Origin: Neorhizobium sp. | GTDB taxonomy: Bacteria > Pseudomonadota > Alphaproteobacteria > Rhizobiales > Rhizobiaceae | Reading direction: 5' to 3' | DNA length: 64,000 bases | NCBI GenBank assembly: GCA_028283725.1 | Contig: JAPWKC010000001.1 | Coordinates: 62,001 to 126,000, forward strand | In this document: positions 10,293 through 19,453 of the stretch, one piece after another | Numbering within the stretch: the first letter of the stretch is position 1 | Layout: each line of letters begins with the position of its first letter | Translations under genes and position numbers: made by a program | The notes under the pieces: generated by a model | Seen by the model: the letters and a program-made list of their open reading frames with translations, nothing else | What the model was told of the DNA's origin: nothing | Databases searched by the model: none

Positions 10293-10586
10293 GTGGCGCT
10301 CCTTTTTCATGCAATGTCGCAATGGGCAAAGCCCGATCGGATAAATAGGGACGAGCATTCGGCAGGCAAACGCTTTCATCGACTTCTGCCAGAAACAGCG
10401 CATTTCGGGCAAGAGTATGGGTGATTTTCTGTGAAAAAGCGCAGGGCCGAAAGCCAGTTCGTCAAGAGCAAGATTTCACGGTATACCTTCGCCAGTTGAA
10501 TAGTATGCTAAAGGTCGATTTTAACCGTAGTGATTGAATTTCATGGAATGTGGCCAGCAGTCTTCTCCGGGTGCTGAGGAGGCGTC
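10293..10586. other. divergent promoter region between ndvA and the LuxR gene
   Basis: This is 294 bases between two genes read outward, so it must carry both promoters. It is AT-richer than its surroundings around 10490-10550. I found no clear lux-box palindrome and no high-quality -35/-10 pair. Confidence 0.6.
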
Positions 10587-11333
10587 TTGAATATCCAACT
10601 GATTGTGCAGCTCTTGGTTCTCGTCGACGAGTCCAGGGACCAAGACGAGCTTGCTGCGCGCCTTGAGTCATTGCTATCCGCCTATGGCTTCCAATTCTAC
10701 GGTGTCCGGCTTCACCGGTATCCGCATCATCTGAGTGATCTGACCGAGACGGACATGCTGTCCAACTGGCCGGCTGCATGGCGACAGATCTACGTATCGC
10801 GCAAGTATCCGCTGATCGATCCCAATATCCGCATGCTCGGAATGGTGCAAAGGCCCTTCCGCTGGCGCGATGCCGTTCTTGCTTTGAAAAGCGATCCGCA
10901 CCGCCAGAGAATGGAAAGGATGATGCAGGAGGCCGGGCGCTACGGCCTGCATGACGGGTATCTCTTTCCCATTCACGGTCGTAACGGACTGCTCGGCTGG
11001 ATGGGGATCGGCGGCAAGGCCGTCGACCTGTCGCCGACCGAGACCGCGCTGTTCGATGCCGCCGCCAAGCGGGTGTTCTGGCGTCTTCTGGAATTGAGAG
11101 GCATCGCCCAGAACGTGGAAATGGCCCAGCGTCTGGAAAGCCCGCTGACCCGGCGCGAGATGGAAGTCATCCTGCATCTCGCCGACGGCCTGACCTCGAA
11201 TGAAATCGCCAAGACGCTGGAAATTTCCAACCATACCGTGGATTGGTACATCAACGGGTTGCAGGAAAAGCTGAATGCGAAAAACCGCCAGCACGTGGTG
11301 GCGATTGCCTTCCGGCTCGGGCTCGTCACCTGA
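10587..11333 (+). CDS. LuxR-family regulator with an intact AHL-binding pocket (solo)
   Basis: A 248-residue two-domain regulator. Residues 1-170 form an autoinducer-binding domain. W65, Y69, D78 and W93 all sit exactly eight residues beyond the TraR ligand residues W57, Y61, D70 and W85. Residues about 183-245 form a LuxR-type helix-turn-helix (LTRREMEV, SNHTVDWYINGLQEKL). Translation starts at TTG 10587, supported by GAGGAGG four bases upstream. No luxI synthase lies nearby, so it is probably a solo that senses signals made elsewhere in the genome or by neighbours. It is divergent from ndvA. The targets are unknown; glucan export or motility are only guesses. Confidence 0.85.
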   Translation: MNIQLIVQLLVLVDESRDQDELAARLESLLSAYGFQFYGVRLHRYPHHLSDLTETDMLSNWPAAWRQIYVSRKYPLIDPNIRMLGMVQRPFRWRDAVLALKSDPHRQRMERMMQEAGRYGLHDGYLFPIHGRNGLLGWMGIGGKAVDLSPTETALFDAAAKRVFWRLLELRGIAQNVEMAQRLESPLTRREMEVILHLADGLTSNEIAKTLEISNHTVDWYINGLQEKLNAKNRQHVVAIAFRLGLVT

Positions 11334-11454
11334 GCGCGCGCTTGGAGCATGACCCCGGTCGGCGAACAGATCGCGCTTAAATAGCACTTGCCTAACGGTT
11401 GGGTTCTTGGTCTCTTTGCATCGCAGCAATCGATGCCGGCAAAGGGGAGGCCAC

Positions 11455-14400
11455 ATGCCGATAACAAAGATACTCGTTGCCAACCGTTCAGAGATCGCGA
11501 TCCGCGTGTTTCGCGCGGCAAACGAACTTGGCATCAAGACGGTCGCCATCTGGGCGGAGGAGGACAAGCTTTCGCTTCACCGCTTCAAGGCGGACGAAAG
11601 CTACCAGGTCGGCCGCGGCCCGCATCTGGACAAGGACATGGGACCGATCGAGAGCTATCTGTCGATCCCGGAAGTGATGCGCGTCGCGAAACTTTCCGGC
11701 GCCGATGCGATCCATCCGGGTTACGGGCTTTTGTCGGAGAGCCCGGAATTCGTCGAGGCCTGTAACGAGGCCGGAATCATTTTCATCGGCCCGACGGCCG
11801 ATACGATGCGCCAGCTCGGCAACAAGGTTGCGGCCCGCAATCTTGCCATCTCCGTCGGCGTGCCGGTGGTGCCGGCCACCGAGCCGCTGCCTGACGATAT
11901 GGCGGAAGTGGCGAAGATGGCGGCCGATATCGGCTATCCCGTCATGCTGAAGGCCTCCTGGGGCGGCGGCGGGCGCGGCATGCGCGCCATTCGCTCTGAA
12001 GCTGATCTCGCCAAGGAAGTGACCGAAGCCAAGCGCGAGGCAAAGGCCGCCTTCGGCAAGGACGAGGTCTATCTCGAAAAGCTCGTCGAGCGGGCGCGGC
12101 ATGTCGAAAGCCAGATCCTCGGCGACACGCATGGCCATGTCGTGCATTTGTTCGAGCGCGACTGCTCGATCCAGAGACGCAACCAGAAGGTGGTGGAGCG
12201 TGCGCCGGCGCCCTATCTCTCCGAGGCCGAACGGCAGGAGCTTGCCGGATATTCGCTGAAGATTGCCGGCGCGACGAACTATATCGGCGCCGGTACCGTC
12301 GAATATCTGATGGATGCCGATACCGGGAAATTCTATTTCATCGAGGTCAACCCGCGTATCCAGGTCGAGCATACGGTGACGGAGGTCGTGACCGGCATCG
12401 ATATCGTCAAGGCGCAGATCCATATTCTGGAAGGGGCGGCCATCGGCACGCCGGAATCGGGCGTGCCGGCCCAAGAGAATATCCGCCTCAACGGCCACGC
12501 GCTGCAGTGCCGGATCACGACCGAGGATCCGGAACATAATTTCATCCCCGATTACGGTCGTATCACCGCCTATCGCTCGGCGGCGGGCTTCGGCATTCGT
12601 CTCGATGGCGGCACGGCCTATAGCGGGGCCTATATCACCCGCTATTACGATCCGCTTCTCGTCAAGGTGACGGCGTCGGGCGGCTCGCCGCAGGAGGCGA
12701 TCAGCCGCATGGACCGGGCGCTGCGGGAATTCCGCATCCGCGGCGTTGCAACCAATCTCACCTTCCTCGAGGCGATCATCGGGCATCAGAAGTTCCGCGA
12801 CAATACCTATACAACGCGGTTCATCGACACGACGCCGGAACTGTTCGAGCAGGTGAAGCGGCAGGACCGTGCCACCAAGCTTCTGACCTATGTCGCGGAC
12901 GTCACCGTCAACGGCCATCCGGAAGCCAAGGGCCGGCCGATGCCGGCTCAGGATGCGGCAAAGCCTGTCATCCCCTATATCGATGCGCCGATCCCCGACG
13001 GTACCAAGCAGAAGCTCGACCAGCTCGGGCCGAAGGGCTTTGCCGACTGGATGCGTGCCGAAAAACGCGTGTTGATGACCGATACGACGATGCGCGACGG
13101 TCATCAGTCGCTGCTCGCCACTCGCATGCGCACCTATGACATCGCACGGGTTGCCGGTGTCTATGCGCGGGCGCTGCCGGAGCTGTTGTCGCTGGAATGC
13201 TGGGGCGGCGCGACATTCGACGTTTCCATGCGCTTCCTCACGGAAGACCCGTGGGAGCGTCTGGCACTGATCCGCGAGGCGGCGCCGAACCTGCTTTTGC
13301 AGATGCTCCTGCGCGGGGCGAACGGCGTCGGCTACAAAAACTACCCGGACAACGTCGTCCAGTATTTCGTGCGTCAGGCCGCTGCCGGCGGTATCGATCT
13401 CTTCCGCGTCTTCGACTGCCTGAACTGGGTCGATAATATGCGGGTGTCGATGGACGCAATCAACGAAGAGAACCGGCTCTGCGAGGCGGCAATCTGCTAT
13501 ACGGGCGACCTCCTCAACTCGGCGCGACCGAAATACGATCTGAAATATTACGTGTCGCTGGCGCAGGAACTGGAGAAGGCCGGCGCGCATATCATCGCGC
13601 TGAAGGACATGGCGGGCCTGCTGAAGCCGGCCGCAGCGAAAGTTCTGTTCACGGCGCTTCGTGAAGCCACATCGCTGCCGATCCATTTCCACACGCATGA
13701 CACATCGGGCATTGCGGCCGCCACCGTGTTGGCCGCCGTCGATGCCGGCGTGGATGCCGTCGATGCGGCCATGGATGCCTTGTCCGGTAACACGTCGCAG
13801 CCCTGTCTCGGCTCCATTGTCGAGGCCCTGTCCGGGTCCGAGCGCGATCCCGGCCTCGATCCGGCATGGATCCGCAAGATCTCCTTCTACTGGGAAGCGG
13901 TGCGCGGGCAATATGCTGCCTTCGAAAGCGATCTCAAGGGGCCCGCATCGGAGGTCTATCTGCACGAGATGCCGGGAGGGCAGTTTACCAATCTCAAAGA
14001 GCAGGCGCGCTCGCTTGGTCTGGAAACGCGCTGGCACAAGGTCGCCCAGACCTATGCGGACGTGAACAGGATGTTCGGCGATATCGTCAAGGTCACGCCG
14101 TCCTCCAAGGTCGTCGGCGACATGGCGCTGATGATGGTGAGCCAGGATCTGACGGTTGCCGATGTCGAGAACCCGGCCAAGGACATTGCCTTTCCGGACT
14201 CGGTCGTCGCCATGCTGAAGGGCGATCTCGGCCAGCCGCCGGGCGGATGGCCGGAAGGCATCCAGAAGAAGGCGCTGAAGGGCGAGCAGCCCTATACGGA
14301 AGTTCCGGGCTCGCTGCTGCCGGCCGCCGATCTCAACGCCGAGCGCCTCACCGTCGAGGAAAAGATCGGCCGGAAGGTCGATGACTTCGAATTCGCCTCT

Positions 14401-14913
14401 TACCTGATGTATCCGAAGGTCTTTACCGACTACGCACTGGCGGCCGATACCTATGGCCCGGTCTCGGTACTGCCCACGCATGCCTATTTCTACGGGCTTG
14501 CCGACGGTGAAGAGATGTTTGCCGATATCGAGCGTGGCAAAACGCTTGTCGTCGTCAACCAGGCGGCAAGCGCGCCGGATGCGCAAGGCATGGTGACGGT
14601 GTTTTTCGAACTCAATGGCCAGCCGCGTCGCATCAAGGTGCCGGATCGCAACCGCGCCGCGACCAGCGCGGTGCGGCAAAAGGCGGATCAGAGCAATGCG
14701 GCGCATCTCGGCGCGCCGATGCCGGGTGTCATTTCCCGCGTCTTCGTTTCCACCGGCCAGTCGGTGAAGGCGGGCGACGTGCTCGTCTCCATCGAGGCGA
14801 TGAAGATGGAGACGGCGCTGCATGCAGAACGAGACGGCACGATCGCCGAGGTGCAGGTGAAGGCCGGCGACCAGATCGACGCGAAGGACCTGCTGATCGT
14901 CTATGGCAGCTGA
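11455..14913 (+). CDS. pyc: pyruvate carboxylase
   Basis: Biotin enzyme that carboxylates pyruvate to oxaloacetate to refill the TCA cycle. The 1152 residues are one full multidomain chain: biotin carboxylase (about 1-450; FIEVNPRIQVEHTVTE), carboxyltransferase (about 530-830; DTTMRDGHQSL and metal-site HTHDTSG), and a C-terminal biotin carrier domain with the EAMKMET motif whose Lys is biotinylated. I start at ATG 11455 (MPITKILVANR), with GGGGAGG just upstream. A frame extending to 11407 adds 16 residues without family support. The gene is monocistronic, with a terminator downstream. Rhizobial Pyc of the same size and architecture is well known. Confidence 0.97.
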   Translation: MPITKILVANRSEIAIRVFRAANELGIKTVAIWAEEDKLSLHRFKADESYQVGRGPHLDKDMGPIESYLSIPEVMRVAKLSGADAIHPGYGLLSESPEFVEACNEAGIIFIGPTADTMRQLGNKVAARNLAISVGVPVVPATEPLPDDMAEVAKMAADIGYPVMLKASWGGGGRGMRAIRSEADLAKEVTEAKREAKAAFGKDEVYLEKLVERARHVESQILGDTHGHVVHLFERDCSIQRRNQKVVERAPAPYLSEAERQELAGYSLKIAGATNYIGAGTVEYLMDADTGKFYFIEVNPRIQVEHTVTEVVTGIDIVKAQIHILEGAAIGTPESGVPAQENIRLNGHALQCRITTEDPEHNFIPDYGRITAYRSAAGFGIRLDGGTAYSGAYITRYYDPLLVKVTASGGSPQEAISRMDRALREFRIRGVATNLTFLEAIIGHQKFRDNTYTTRFIDTTPELFEQVKRQDRATKLLTYVADVTVNGHPEAKGRPMPAQDAAKPVIPYIDAPIPDGTKQKLDQLGPKGFADWMRAEKRVLMTDTTMRDGHQSLLATRMRTYDIARVAGVYARALPELLSLECWGGATFDVSMRFLTEDPWERLALIREAAPNLLLQMLLRGANGVGYKNYPDNVVQYFVRQAAAGGIDLFRVFDCLNWVDNMRVSMDAINEENRLCEAAICYTGDLLNSARPKYDLKYYVSLAQELEKAGAHIIALKDMAGLLKPAAAKVLFTALREATSLPIHFHTHDTSGIAAATVLAAVDAGVDAVDAAMDALSGNTSQPCLGSIVEALSGSERDPGLDPAWIRKISFYWEAVRGQYAAFESDLKGPASEVYLHEMPGGQFTNLKEQARSLGLETRWHKVAQTYADVNRMFGDIVKVTPSSKVVGDMALMMVSQDLTVADVENPAKDIAFPDSVVAMLKGDLGQPPGGWPEGIQKKALKGEQPYTEVPGSLLPAADLNAERLTVEEKIGRKVDDFEFASYLMYPKVFTDYALAADTYGPVSVLPTHAYFYGLADGEEMFADIERGKTLVVVNQAASAPDAQGMVTVFFELNGQPRRIKVPDRNRAATSAVRQKADQSNAAHLGAPMPGVISRVFVSTGQSVKAGDVLVSIEAMKMETALHAERDGTIAEVQVKAGDQIDAKDLLIVYGS

Positions 14914-14975
14914 GGTTTTCCGCTGGCGTCACGGCCGGGATTTCATCTGCGAAAACACCCGTTGAAAGTCATTGC

Positions 14976-15007
14976 TGCGGCCCCGGTTTCGGGGCCGTTT
15001 ACTTTTT
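14976..15007 (+). terminator. intrinsic terminator of pyc
   Basis: Seven-pair stem CGGCCCC / GGGGCCG around a six-base loop, followed by TTTACTTTTT, about 65 bases after the pyc stop. Confidence 0.75.
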
Positions 15008-15032
15008 GTCATCGGATTTTGTCTGCGCGTTC

Positions 15033-15067
15033 TTGCATGTTTATGCCGAATCGTGCATTTTTATGCC
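15033..15067 (+). promoter_or_regulatory. 15-bp direct repeat over the DeoR start (putative operator)
   Basis: TTGCATGTTTATGCC at 15033-15047 and GTGCATTTTTATGCC at 15053-15067 match at 13 of 15 bases. Their starts are 20 bp apart, about two helical turns. The second copy overlaps the start codon region of the DeoR gene, which suggests autorepression. This is inference from position and spacing. Confidence 0.45.
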
Positions 15068-15848
15068 TATGGATACGTTTGTCATTGAGCGCCAGGCGCA
15101 GATTCTCACGCAGTTGCGGGACCAGGGAAGGGTTTCAGCCCCGGACCTTGCACGATCCTTCGGTATTTCAGAGGATACGGTGCGTCGGGACCTGCGCGAA
15201 ATGGCGGCGCGTGGTGAATGCGAGCGGGTCTATGGCGGTGCCGTGCTTGTGGCCGGTGAGACCGTGCCGCTCAAGACGCGCATCGGGCAGTCGCTTGACA
15301 GAAAGTCGATGCTCGGGCGGGCGGCGGCGGCGCAGCTGCCGGAGGGCAGTGTCGTCTTCTTCGATGCCGGTTCAACCAATCTTGCCATTGCCCGCAGCCT
15401 GCGGGAGGGATTTCGCCTGACTGCCGTGACGAACACGCCGGCAATTGCCGCCGAATTTGCCGGCCGGGCCGGGATCGAGCTTGTCATGATTGGCGGCCGG
15501 ATCGATCCCGCGGTCGGGGCTGCCATCGATGCGACGGCGCTGCGGCAGGTGGAGGCGATCAGGCCGGATCTCTGCCTGCTCGGTGCCTGCGGCCTGACGC
15601 TCGATGGAGGGCTTGCCGCCGACATCTTCGAGGATGCGGCATTCAAGCGGCTGGTGTCGGCGGCCAGCAAACGCAGTCTGGCTGCGATCACGAGCGACAA
15701 GCTCGGGCATGATGCCGCCTTTCACGTCCATCCGTTGAACGCGCCGCTTTCGCTTGTGCTGGAAGACGATGCCGATGCGATGCTGGCGCAGGCGATTGCC
15801 GCGCGTGGCGTCGATGTTTGCCGGGCTTCTGGCGCAGCCATATCATAA
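15063..15848 (+). CDS. DeoR-family transcriptional repressor
   Basis: A DeoR/GlpR-type regulator of about 261 residues. The N-terminus has the helix-turn-helix (RVSAPDLARSFGISEDTVRRD) and the usual following motif ERVYGGAV. The C-terminal domain has the phosphosugar-sensor pattern FDAGSTNLAIA and TNTPAIA. ATG 15063 and ATG 15069 are both possible and neither has a strong ribosome site; the frame further upstream looks non-coding. It precedes an MFS transporter by 26 bases, so it probably controls uptake of a sugar or sugar derivative. The inducer cannot be read from the sequence. Confidence 0.85.
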   Translation: MPMDTFVIERQAQILTQLRDQGRVSAPDLARSFGISEDTVRRDLREMAARGECERVYGGAVLVAGETVPLKTRIGQSLDRKSMLGRAAAAQLPEGSVVFFDAGSTNLAIARSLREGFRLTAVTNTPAIAAEFAGRAGIELVMIGGRIDPAVGAAIDATALRQVEAIRPDLCLLGACGLTLDGGLAADIFEDAAFKRLVSAASKRSLAAITSDKLGHDAAFHVHPLNAPLSLVLEDDADAMLAQAIAARGVDVCRASGAAIS

Positions 15849-15874
15849 GAAACACCAGAACGAGGAAACACACC

Positions 15875-17068
15875 ATGGCTGAGGCCGGTGCGGAGAATGC
15901 GGAGCGCGCAAGCGCCGCCTATATGACGCGGGAAAGGCTCGGCGTATCCCTGCTCTTCCTGATGAACGGATTCATGATCGGTGCATGGGCGCCGAAGATC
16001 CCGGAATTCGCGACGCGTCTCGGGCTAGATGCGCAGGCGCTCGGGCTGATGATCCTGACTTTCGGCCTCGGTTCGGTCATCATGATGCCGATTGCCGGCA
16101 ACCGGATCGCCCGTTACGGCTCCAGCGCGGTGTCGAAGGTGACGGCGGTGCTTCTGACCCCGACTTTGCTGATCCTGTCGCTGGTCGGCAGTATCTGGAC
16201 GGGGGCGCTTGCCGTCTGCCTGTTCGGCGGGTTGATCGGTGCCATGGATGTGGCCATGAATGCCAATGCTGTCTCTACAGAGCGCGGCATGCGGCGCGCC
16301 ATCATGTCGTCCTGCCATGCGTTCTGGAGCCTTGGCGGCCTGATCGGGTCATTTACCGGCGGTTTCCTGATCCAGAGTATCGGCATGGTGCCGCATGCGG
16401 TTTTCGTGACGTTCGTGGCCGCGCTGATGGTCATCGCTGCGTGGCGGATCGTCCTGCGTGATGCGCCGCATCCAGATGAGCGTCACGATGCGGCGCGCAG
16501 ACGCCTGCCGCGTTCGCCATTGCCCTGGCTTCTCGGCATTCTTGCTCTTTTCTCCATGATCCCCGAGGGCGCCATTCTCGACTGGGGCGCGCTTTACCTG
16601 CGCGATGAACTGTCGGCCTCGGTCACGGCGTCCGGCTTCGCCTTTGCCGGTTTTTCGCTGACCATGGCGGTGATGCGCTTCCTCGGCGATATCGTGCGCG
16701 ACCGGTTGGGCGCGGTCATGACCTTGCGGATCTGCGGTGGCATCGCGATCTGCGGCCTTTTGCTGATCGGGTTTGCGGCCAATATACCGATGGCGATCGT
16801 CGGCTTCGCTCTTGCCGGCATCGGTATTTCCAACATGGTGCCGATCGCTTTTTCCGCGGCCGGAAACCTGCCCGGCATGGCGCCGGGTGTGGGCTTGTCG
16901 GTGGTGACGACCATGGGCTATTCCGGCATTCTGGTCGCGCCGTCCGCCATCGGTTTCGTCGCGCATCTGACGGGTCTCGGCGCGATTTTTGCCGGTCTTT
17001 CGATCCTTCTCGTCGTGGCGCTTCTTCTGTCGTCGCTTGCCCGCCATGCGGATGGGGCGCATCACTAG
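15875..17068 (+). CDS. MFS transporter, YbjJ/sugar-transporter-like
   Basis: A 397-residue inner-membrane protein with about twelve hydrophobic segments and the major-facilitator layout. The start is MAEAGAENAERA with GAGGAAA upstream. The first segment reads RLGVSLLFLMNGFMIGAWAP, typical of the YbjJ-like branch of small MFS proteins related to FucP. It lies 26 bases after the DeoR gene and is probably co-transcribed with it, which points to a carbohydrate-type substrate. Transport direction and substrate are unknown. Confidence 0.8.
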   Translation: MAEAGAENAERASAAYMTRERLGVSLLFLMNGFMIGAWAPKIPEFATRLGLDAQALGLMILTFGLGSVIMMPIAGNRIARYGSSAVSKVTAVLLTPTLLILSLVGSIWTGALAVCLFGGLIGAMDVAMNANAVSTERGMRRAIMSSCHAFWSLGGLIGSFTGGFLIQSIGMVPHAVFVTFVAALMVIAAWRIVLRDAPHPDERHDAARRRLPRSPLPWLLGILALFSMIPEGAILDWGALYLRDELSASVTASGFAFAGFSLTMAVMRFLGDIVRDRLGAVMTLRICGGIAICGLLLIGFAANIPMAIVGFALAGIGISNMVPIAFSAAGNLPGMAPGVGLSVVTTMGYSGILVAPSAIGFVAHLTGLGAIFAGLSILLVVALLLSSLARHADGAHH

Positions 17069-17278
17069 ACGCCGCCAAAAAGACGCAATGGCCATGTGAC
17101 AAGGCTGTCATGTCGCAGCGACGCCACTATGTCGTGTGCGGCGGTTGACAAGCGGCAAGCCATACGCCACCTGACAGAAGCTCCACGCGGTTTGTGACGA
17201 ACGAACCGGGCACCGGGGAGCGCATCAAGGGCGTACCCAAAGCGCGCGCAGAGCGCATCCAAGGCGACGAGAACGACG

Positions 17279-18529
17279 ATGACCTCACCCGTTGACTATG
17301 ATCCGCAACCGCGCCGCGCAACGGTGGCCGTCGATGTCGGCGGCGTGATCGTCGGTGGCGGCGCTCCGGTCGTGGTGCAGTCGATGACCAATACCGATAC
17401 GGCCGATATCGATGCGACGGTCGCGCAGGTTGCGGCGCTCTACAAAGCAGGCTCAGAGATCGTGCGGATCACGGTCGATCGCGACGAAAGTGCTGCCGCG
17501 GTGCCGAAAATCCGGGATCGCCTGCTGCGGCTCGGCATGGATGTGCCGCTCGTCGGCGATTTCCACTATATCGGCCACAAGCTTCTTGCAGACCATCCGG
17601 CCTGTGCGGAGGCGCTTGCGAAATACCGCATCAATCCGGGCAATGTCGGCTTCAAGGACAAGAAGGACAAGCAGTTCGGCGATATCGTCGAGATGGCGAT
17701 CCGCTATGACAAGCCGGTCAGGATCGGGGTCAACTGGGGCTCTCTCGATCAGGACCTGCTCACGACGCTGATGGACCGCAATGCAGACGAAGGTTCGCCG
17801 CTTTCGGCGCGTCAGGTCATGCATGAAGCGATCGTGCAATCGGCATTGATCTCGGCGGAACTTGCCGAGAGCATCGGCCTGCCGCGCAATCGCATCATCC
17901 TGTCGGCCAAGGTCAGCCAGGTTCAGGATCTGATTGCCGTCTATTCGATGCTGGCTGAGCGGTCCAACCATGCGCTTCATCTCGGTCTCACCGAAGCTGG
18001 AATGGGGTCCAAGGGTATCGTCGCCTCGTCTGCGGCCATGGGCTATGTGCTGCAGCACGGGATCGGCGATACGATCCGCGTGTCGCTGACGCCGGAGCCG
18101 AATGGTGACCGCACCCGCGAAGTGCAGGTGGCGCAGGAAATCCTGCAGGTCATGGGTTTCCGGCAGTTCATTCCGGTGGTTGCCGCATGTCCAGGCTGTG
18201 GACGGACCACCTCGACCGTGTTTCAGGAACTGGCGCAAAACATCCAGAGCGACATCCGCAAGAACATGCCGATCTGGCGTGAAAAATATCCCGGCGTCGA
18301 GGCGCTGAACGTCGCGGTGATGGGCTGCATCGTCAATGGACCGGGTGAAAGCAAGCATGCCGATATCGGTATCTCTCTGCCGGGCACCGGCGAAACGCCG
18401 GCGGCCCCCGTCTTCATCGACGGCAAGAAGGCGCTGACCTTGCGCGGCCCCGATATCGCGGCCGATTTCGAGAAACTCGTCGCCGACTATATCGAGCAGC
18501 GTTTCGGGCAGAAGACCGCAGCGGAATAA
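17279..18529 (+). CDS. ispG: 4-hydroxy-3-methylbut-2-enyl diphosphate synthase (flavodoxin)
   Basis: IspG (GcpE) is a 4Fe-4S enzyme of the MEP pathway that reductively converts the cyclic diphosphate MEcPP to HMBPP. The 416 residues include the N-terminal [11 protein letters not shown] motif and the C-terminal cluster region with CPGCGRTTS and GCIVNGPGE, which supply the three iron-sulfur cysteines. Start ATG 17279 has GGCGACGAGAA upstream. About 210 bases of gene-free DNA before it probably hold its promoter; TTGACA at 17147 is a possible -35. The isoprenoid gene ispA lies less than 1 kb downstream on the other strand. Confidence 0.96.
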   Translation: MTSPVDYDPQPRRATVAVDVGGVIVGGGAPVVVQSMTNTDTADIDATVAQVAALYKAGSEIVRITVDRDESAAAVPKIRDRLLRLGMDVPLVGDFHYIGHKLLADHPACAEALAKYRINPGNVGFKDKKDKQFGDIVEMAIRYDKPVRIGVNWGSLDQDLLTTLMDRNADEGSPLSARQVMHEAIVQSALISAELAESIGLPRNRIILSAKVSQVQDLIAVYSMLAERSNHALHLGLTEAGMGSKGIVASSAAMGYVLQHGIGDTIRVSLTPEPNGDRTREVQVAQEILQVMGFRQFIPVVAACPGCGRTTSTVFQELAQNIQSDIRKNMPIWREKYPGVEALNVAVMGCIVNGPGESKHADIGISLPGTGETPAAPVFIDGKKALTLRGPDIAADFEKLVADYIEQRFGQKTAAE

Positions 18530-18733
18530 CCGGGTTCAGGCTCCAAGCGCGAAAAGTTGATTGGCTTCAATCCCTAGCGATTGCGCGGTGATTTCGAGTA
18601 ATCGCCTGCCGGCGAACGCTGGTGCGCGTCCTGCGGCAAGTGGGCCTACGGCGCGATGCGCTCGCCCACCTCGCTATTGCCGCAATTCGTGGTAAATGAG
18701 GTGTCACCACGGACGACGGGACATCTGATTCAC

Positions 18734-19393
18734 ATGCTCAAGAGACTTGCTATCGTTGCGCTTTGCGGAACCTATCTTTCCGCCTGCACCACCACCGACC
18801 CGTATACGGGCGAACAGAAAATGTCGAACACAGCCGGCGGTGCTGCGATCGGCGCCGGTATCGGCGCACTCGGCGGTCTCGTCATCGGCGGCGGCAACAA
18901 GGGCCGCAACGCGCTGATCGGTGCCGGCATCGGCGCCTTGGCCGGTGGCGCGATCGGCAGCTATATGGACAACCAGGAAGCCGAGCTGCGCGCACAGCTG
19001 CAGGGCACCGGTGTGTCGGTCACGCGTGCAGGCGATCGCATCATCCTCAACATGCCATCGAACATCACGTTCGCCACCGATCAGGACCAGGTCATCCCGC
19101 CGTTCTACCGGACGCTGGATTCAGTCGCGCTTGTGCTGAACAAGTTCAACAAGACGCTTGTCGACGTCAACGGTCATACGGATTCGACCGGCAGCGTTCA
19201 GCATAACCAGGATCTGTCGATGCGCCGCGCCGTCTCGGTTGCCAATTACCTGGCAAGCCGCAGCGTCGATCAGCGCCGCATGTCGACCATGGGCTTCGGC
19301 TCGTCGCAGCCGGTTGCCAGCAACGCGACGCCTGATGGCCGCGCGCAGAACCGTCGCGTCGAAGTCTCAATCGCGCCGATCACGCAGAACTGA
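18734..19393 (+). CDS. OmpA-family glycine-zipper lipoprotein (YiaD-like)
   Basis: A 219-residue outer-membrane lipoprotein. MLKRLAIVALCGTYLSAC is a lipoprotein signal with a LSAC lipobox. Residues about 35-80 form a Gly-zipper segment (AAIGAGIGALGG, LIGAGIGALAGGAIG). Residues about 110-215 form an OmpA/MotB peptidoglycan-binding domain with VNGHTDSTGS and GRAQNRRVEV. It probably tethers the outer membrane to peptidoglycan. I start at ATG 18734 because the signal peptide begins there; the longer frame from 18656 adds a non-signal stretch. The ribosome site is weak. Confidence 0.88.
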   Translation: MLKRLAIVALCGTYLSACTTTDPYTGEQKMSNTAGGAAIGAGIGALGGLVIGGGNKGRNALIGAGIGALAGGAIGSYMDNQEAELRAQLQGTGVSVTRAGDRIILNMPSNITFATDQDQVIPPFYRTLDSVALVLNKFNKTLVDVNGHTDSTGSVQHNQDLSMRRAVSVANYLASRSVDQRRMSTMGFGSSQPVASNATPDGRAQNRRVEVSIAPITQN

Positions 19394-19413
19394 TCATTGT
19401 GAAACGTTGGCAG

Positions 19414-19446
19414 GCCGCCCCCATTCTTGAATGAACGGGTGGCGGC
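19414..19446. terminator. convergent hairpin between the OmpA-like gene and ispA
   Basis: Stem GCCGCC / GGCGGC extended by CCC/GGG with one bulged base, in the 60-bp gap between two genes read towards each other. There is no T run on the plus strand, so it may act weakly or in both directions. Confidence 0.5.
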
Positions 19447-19453
19447 TCGCCGC

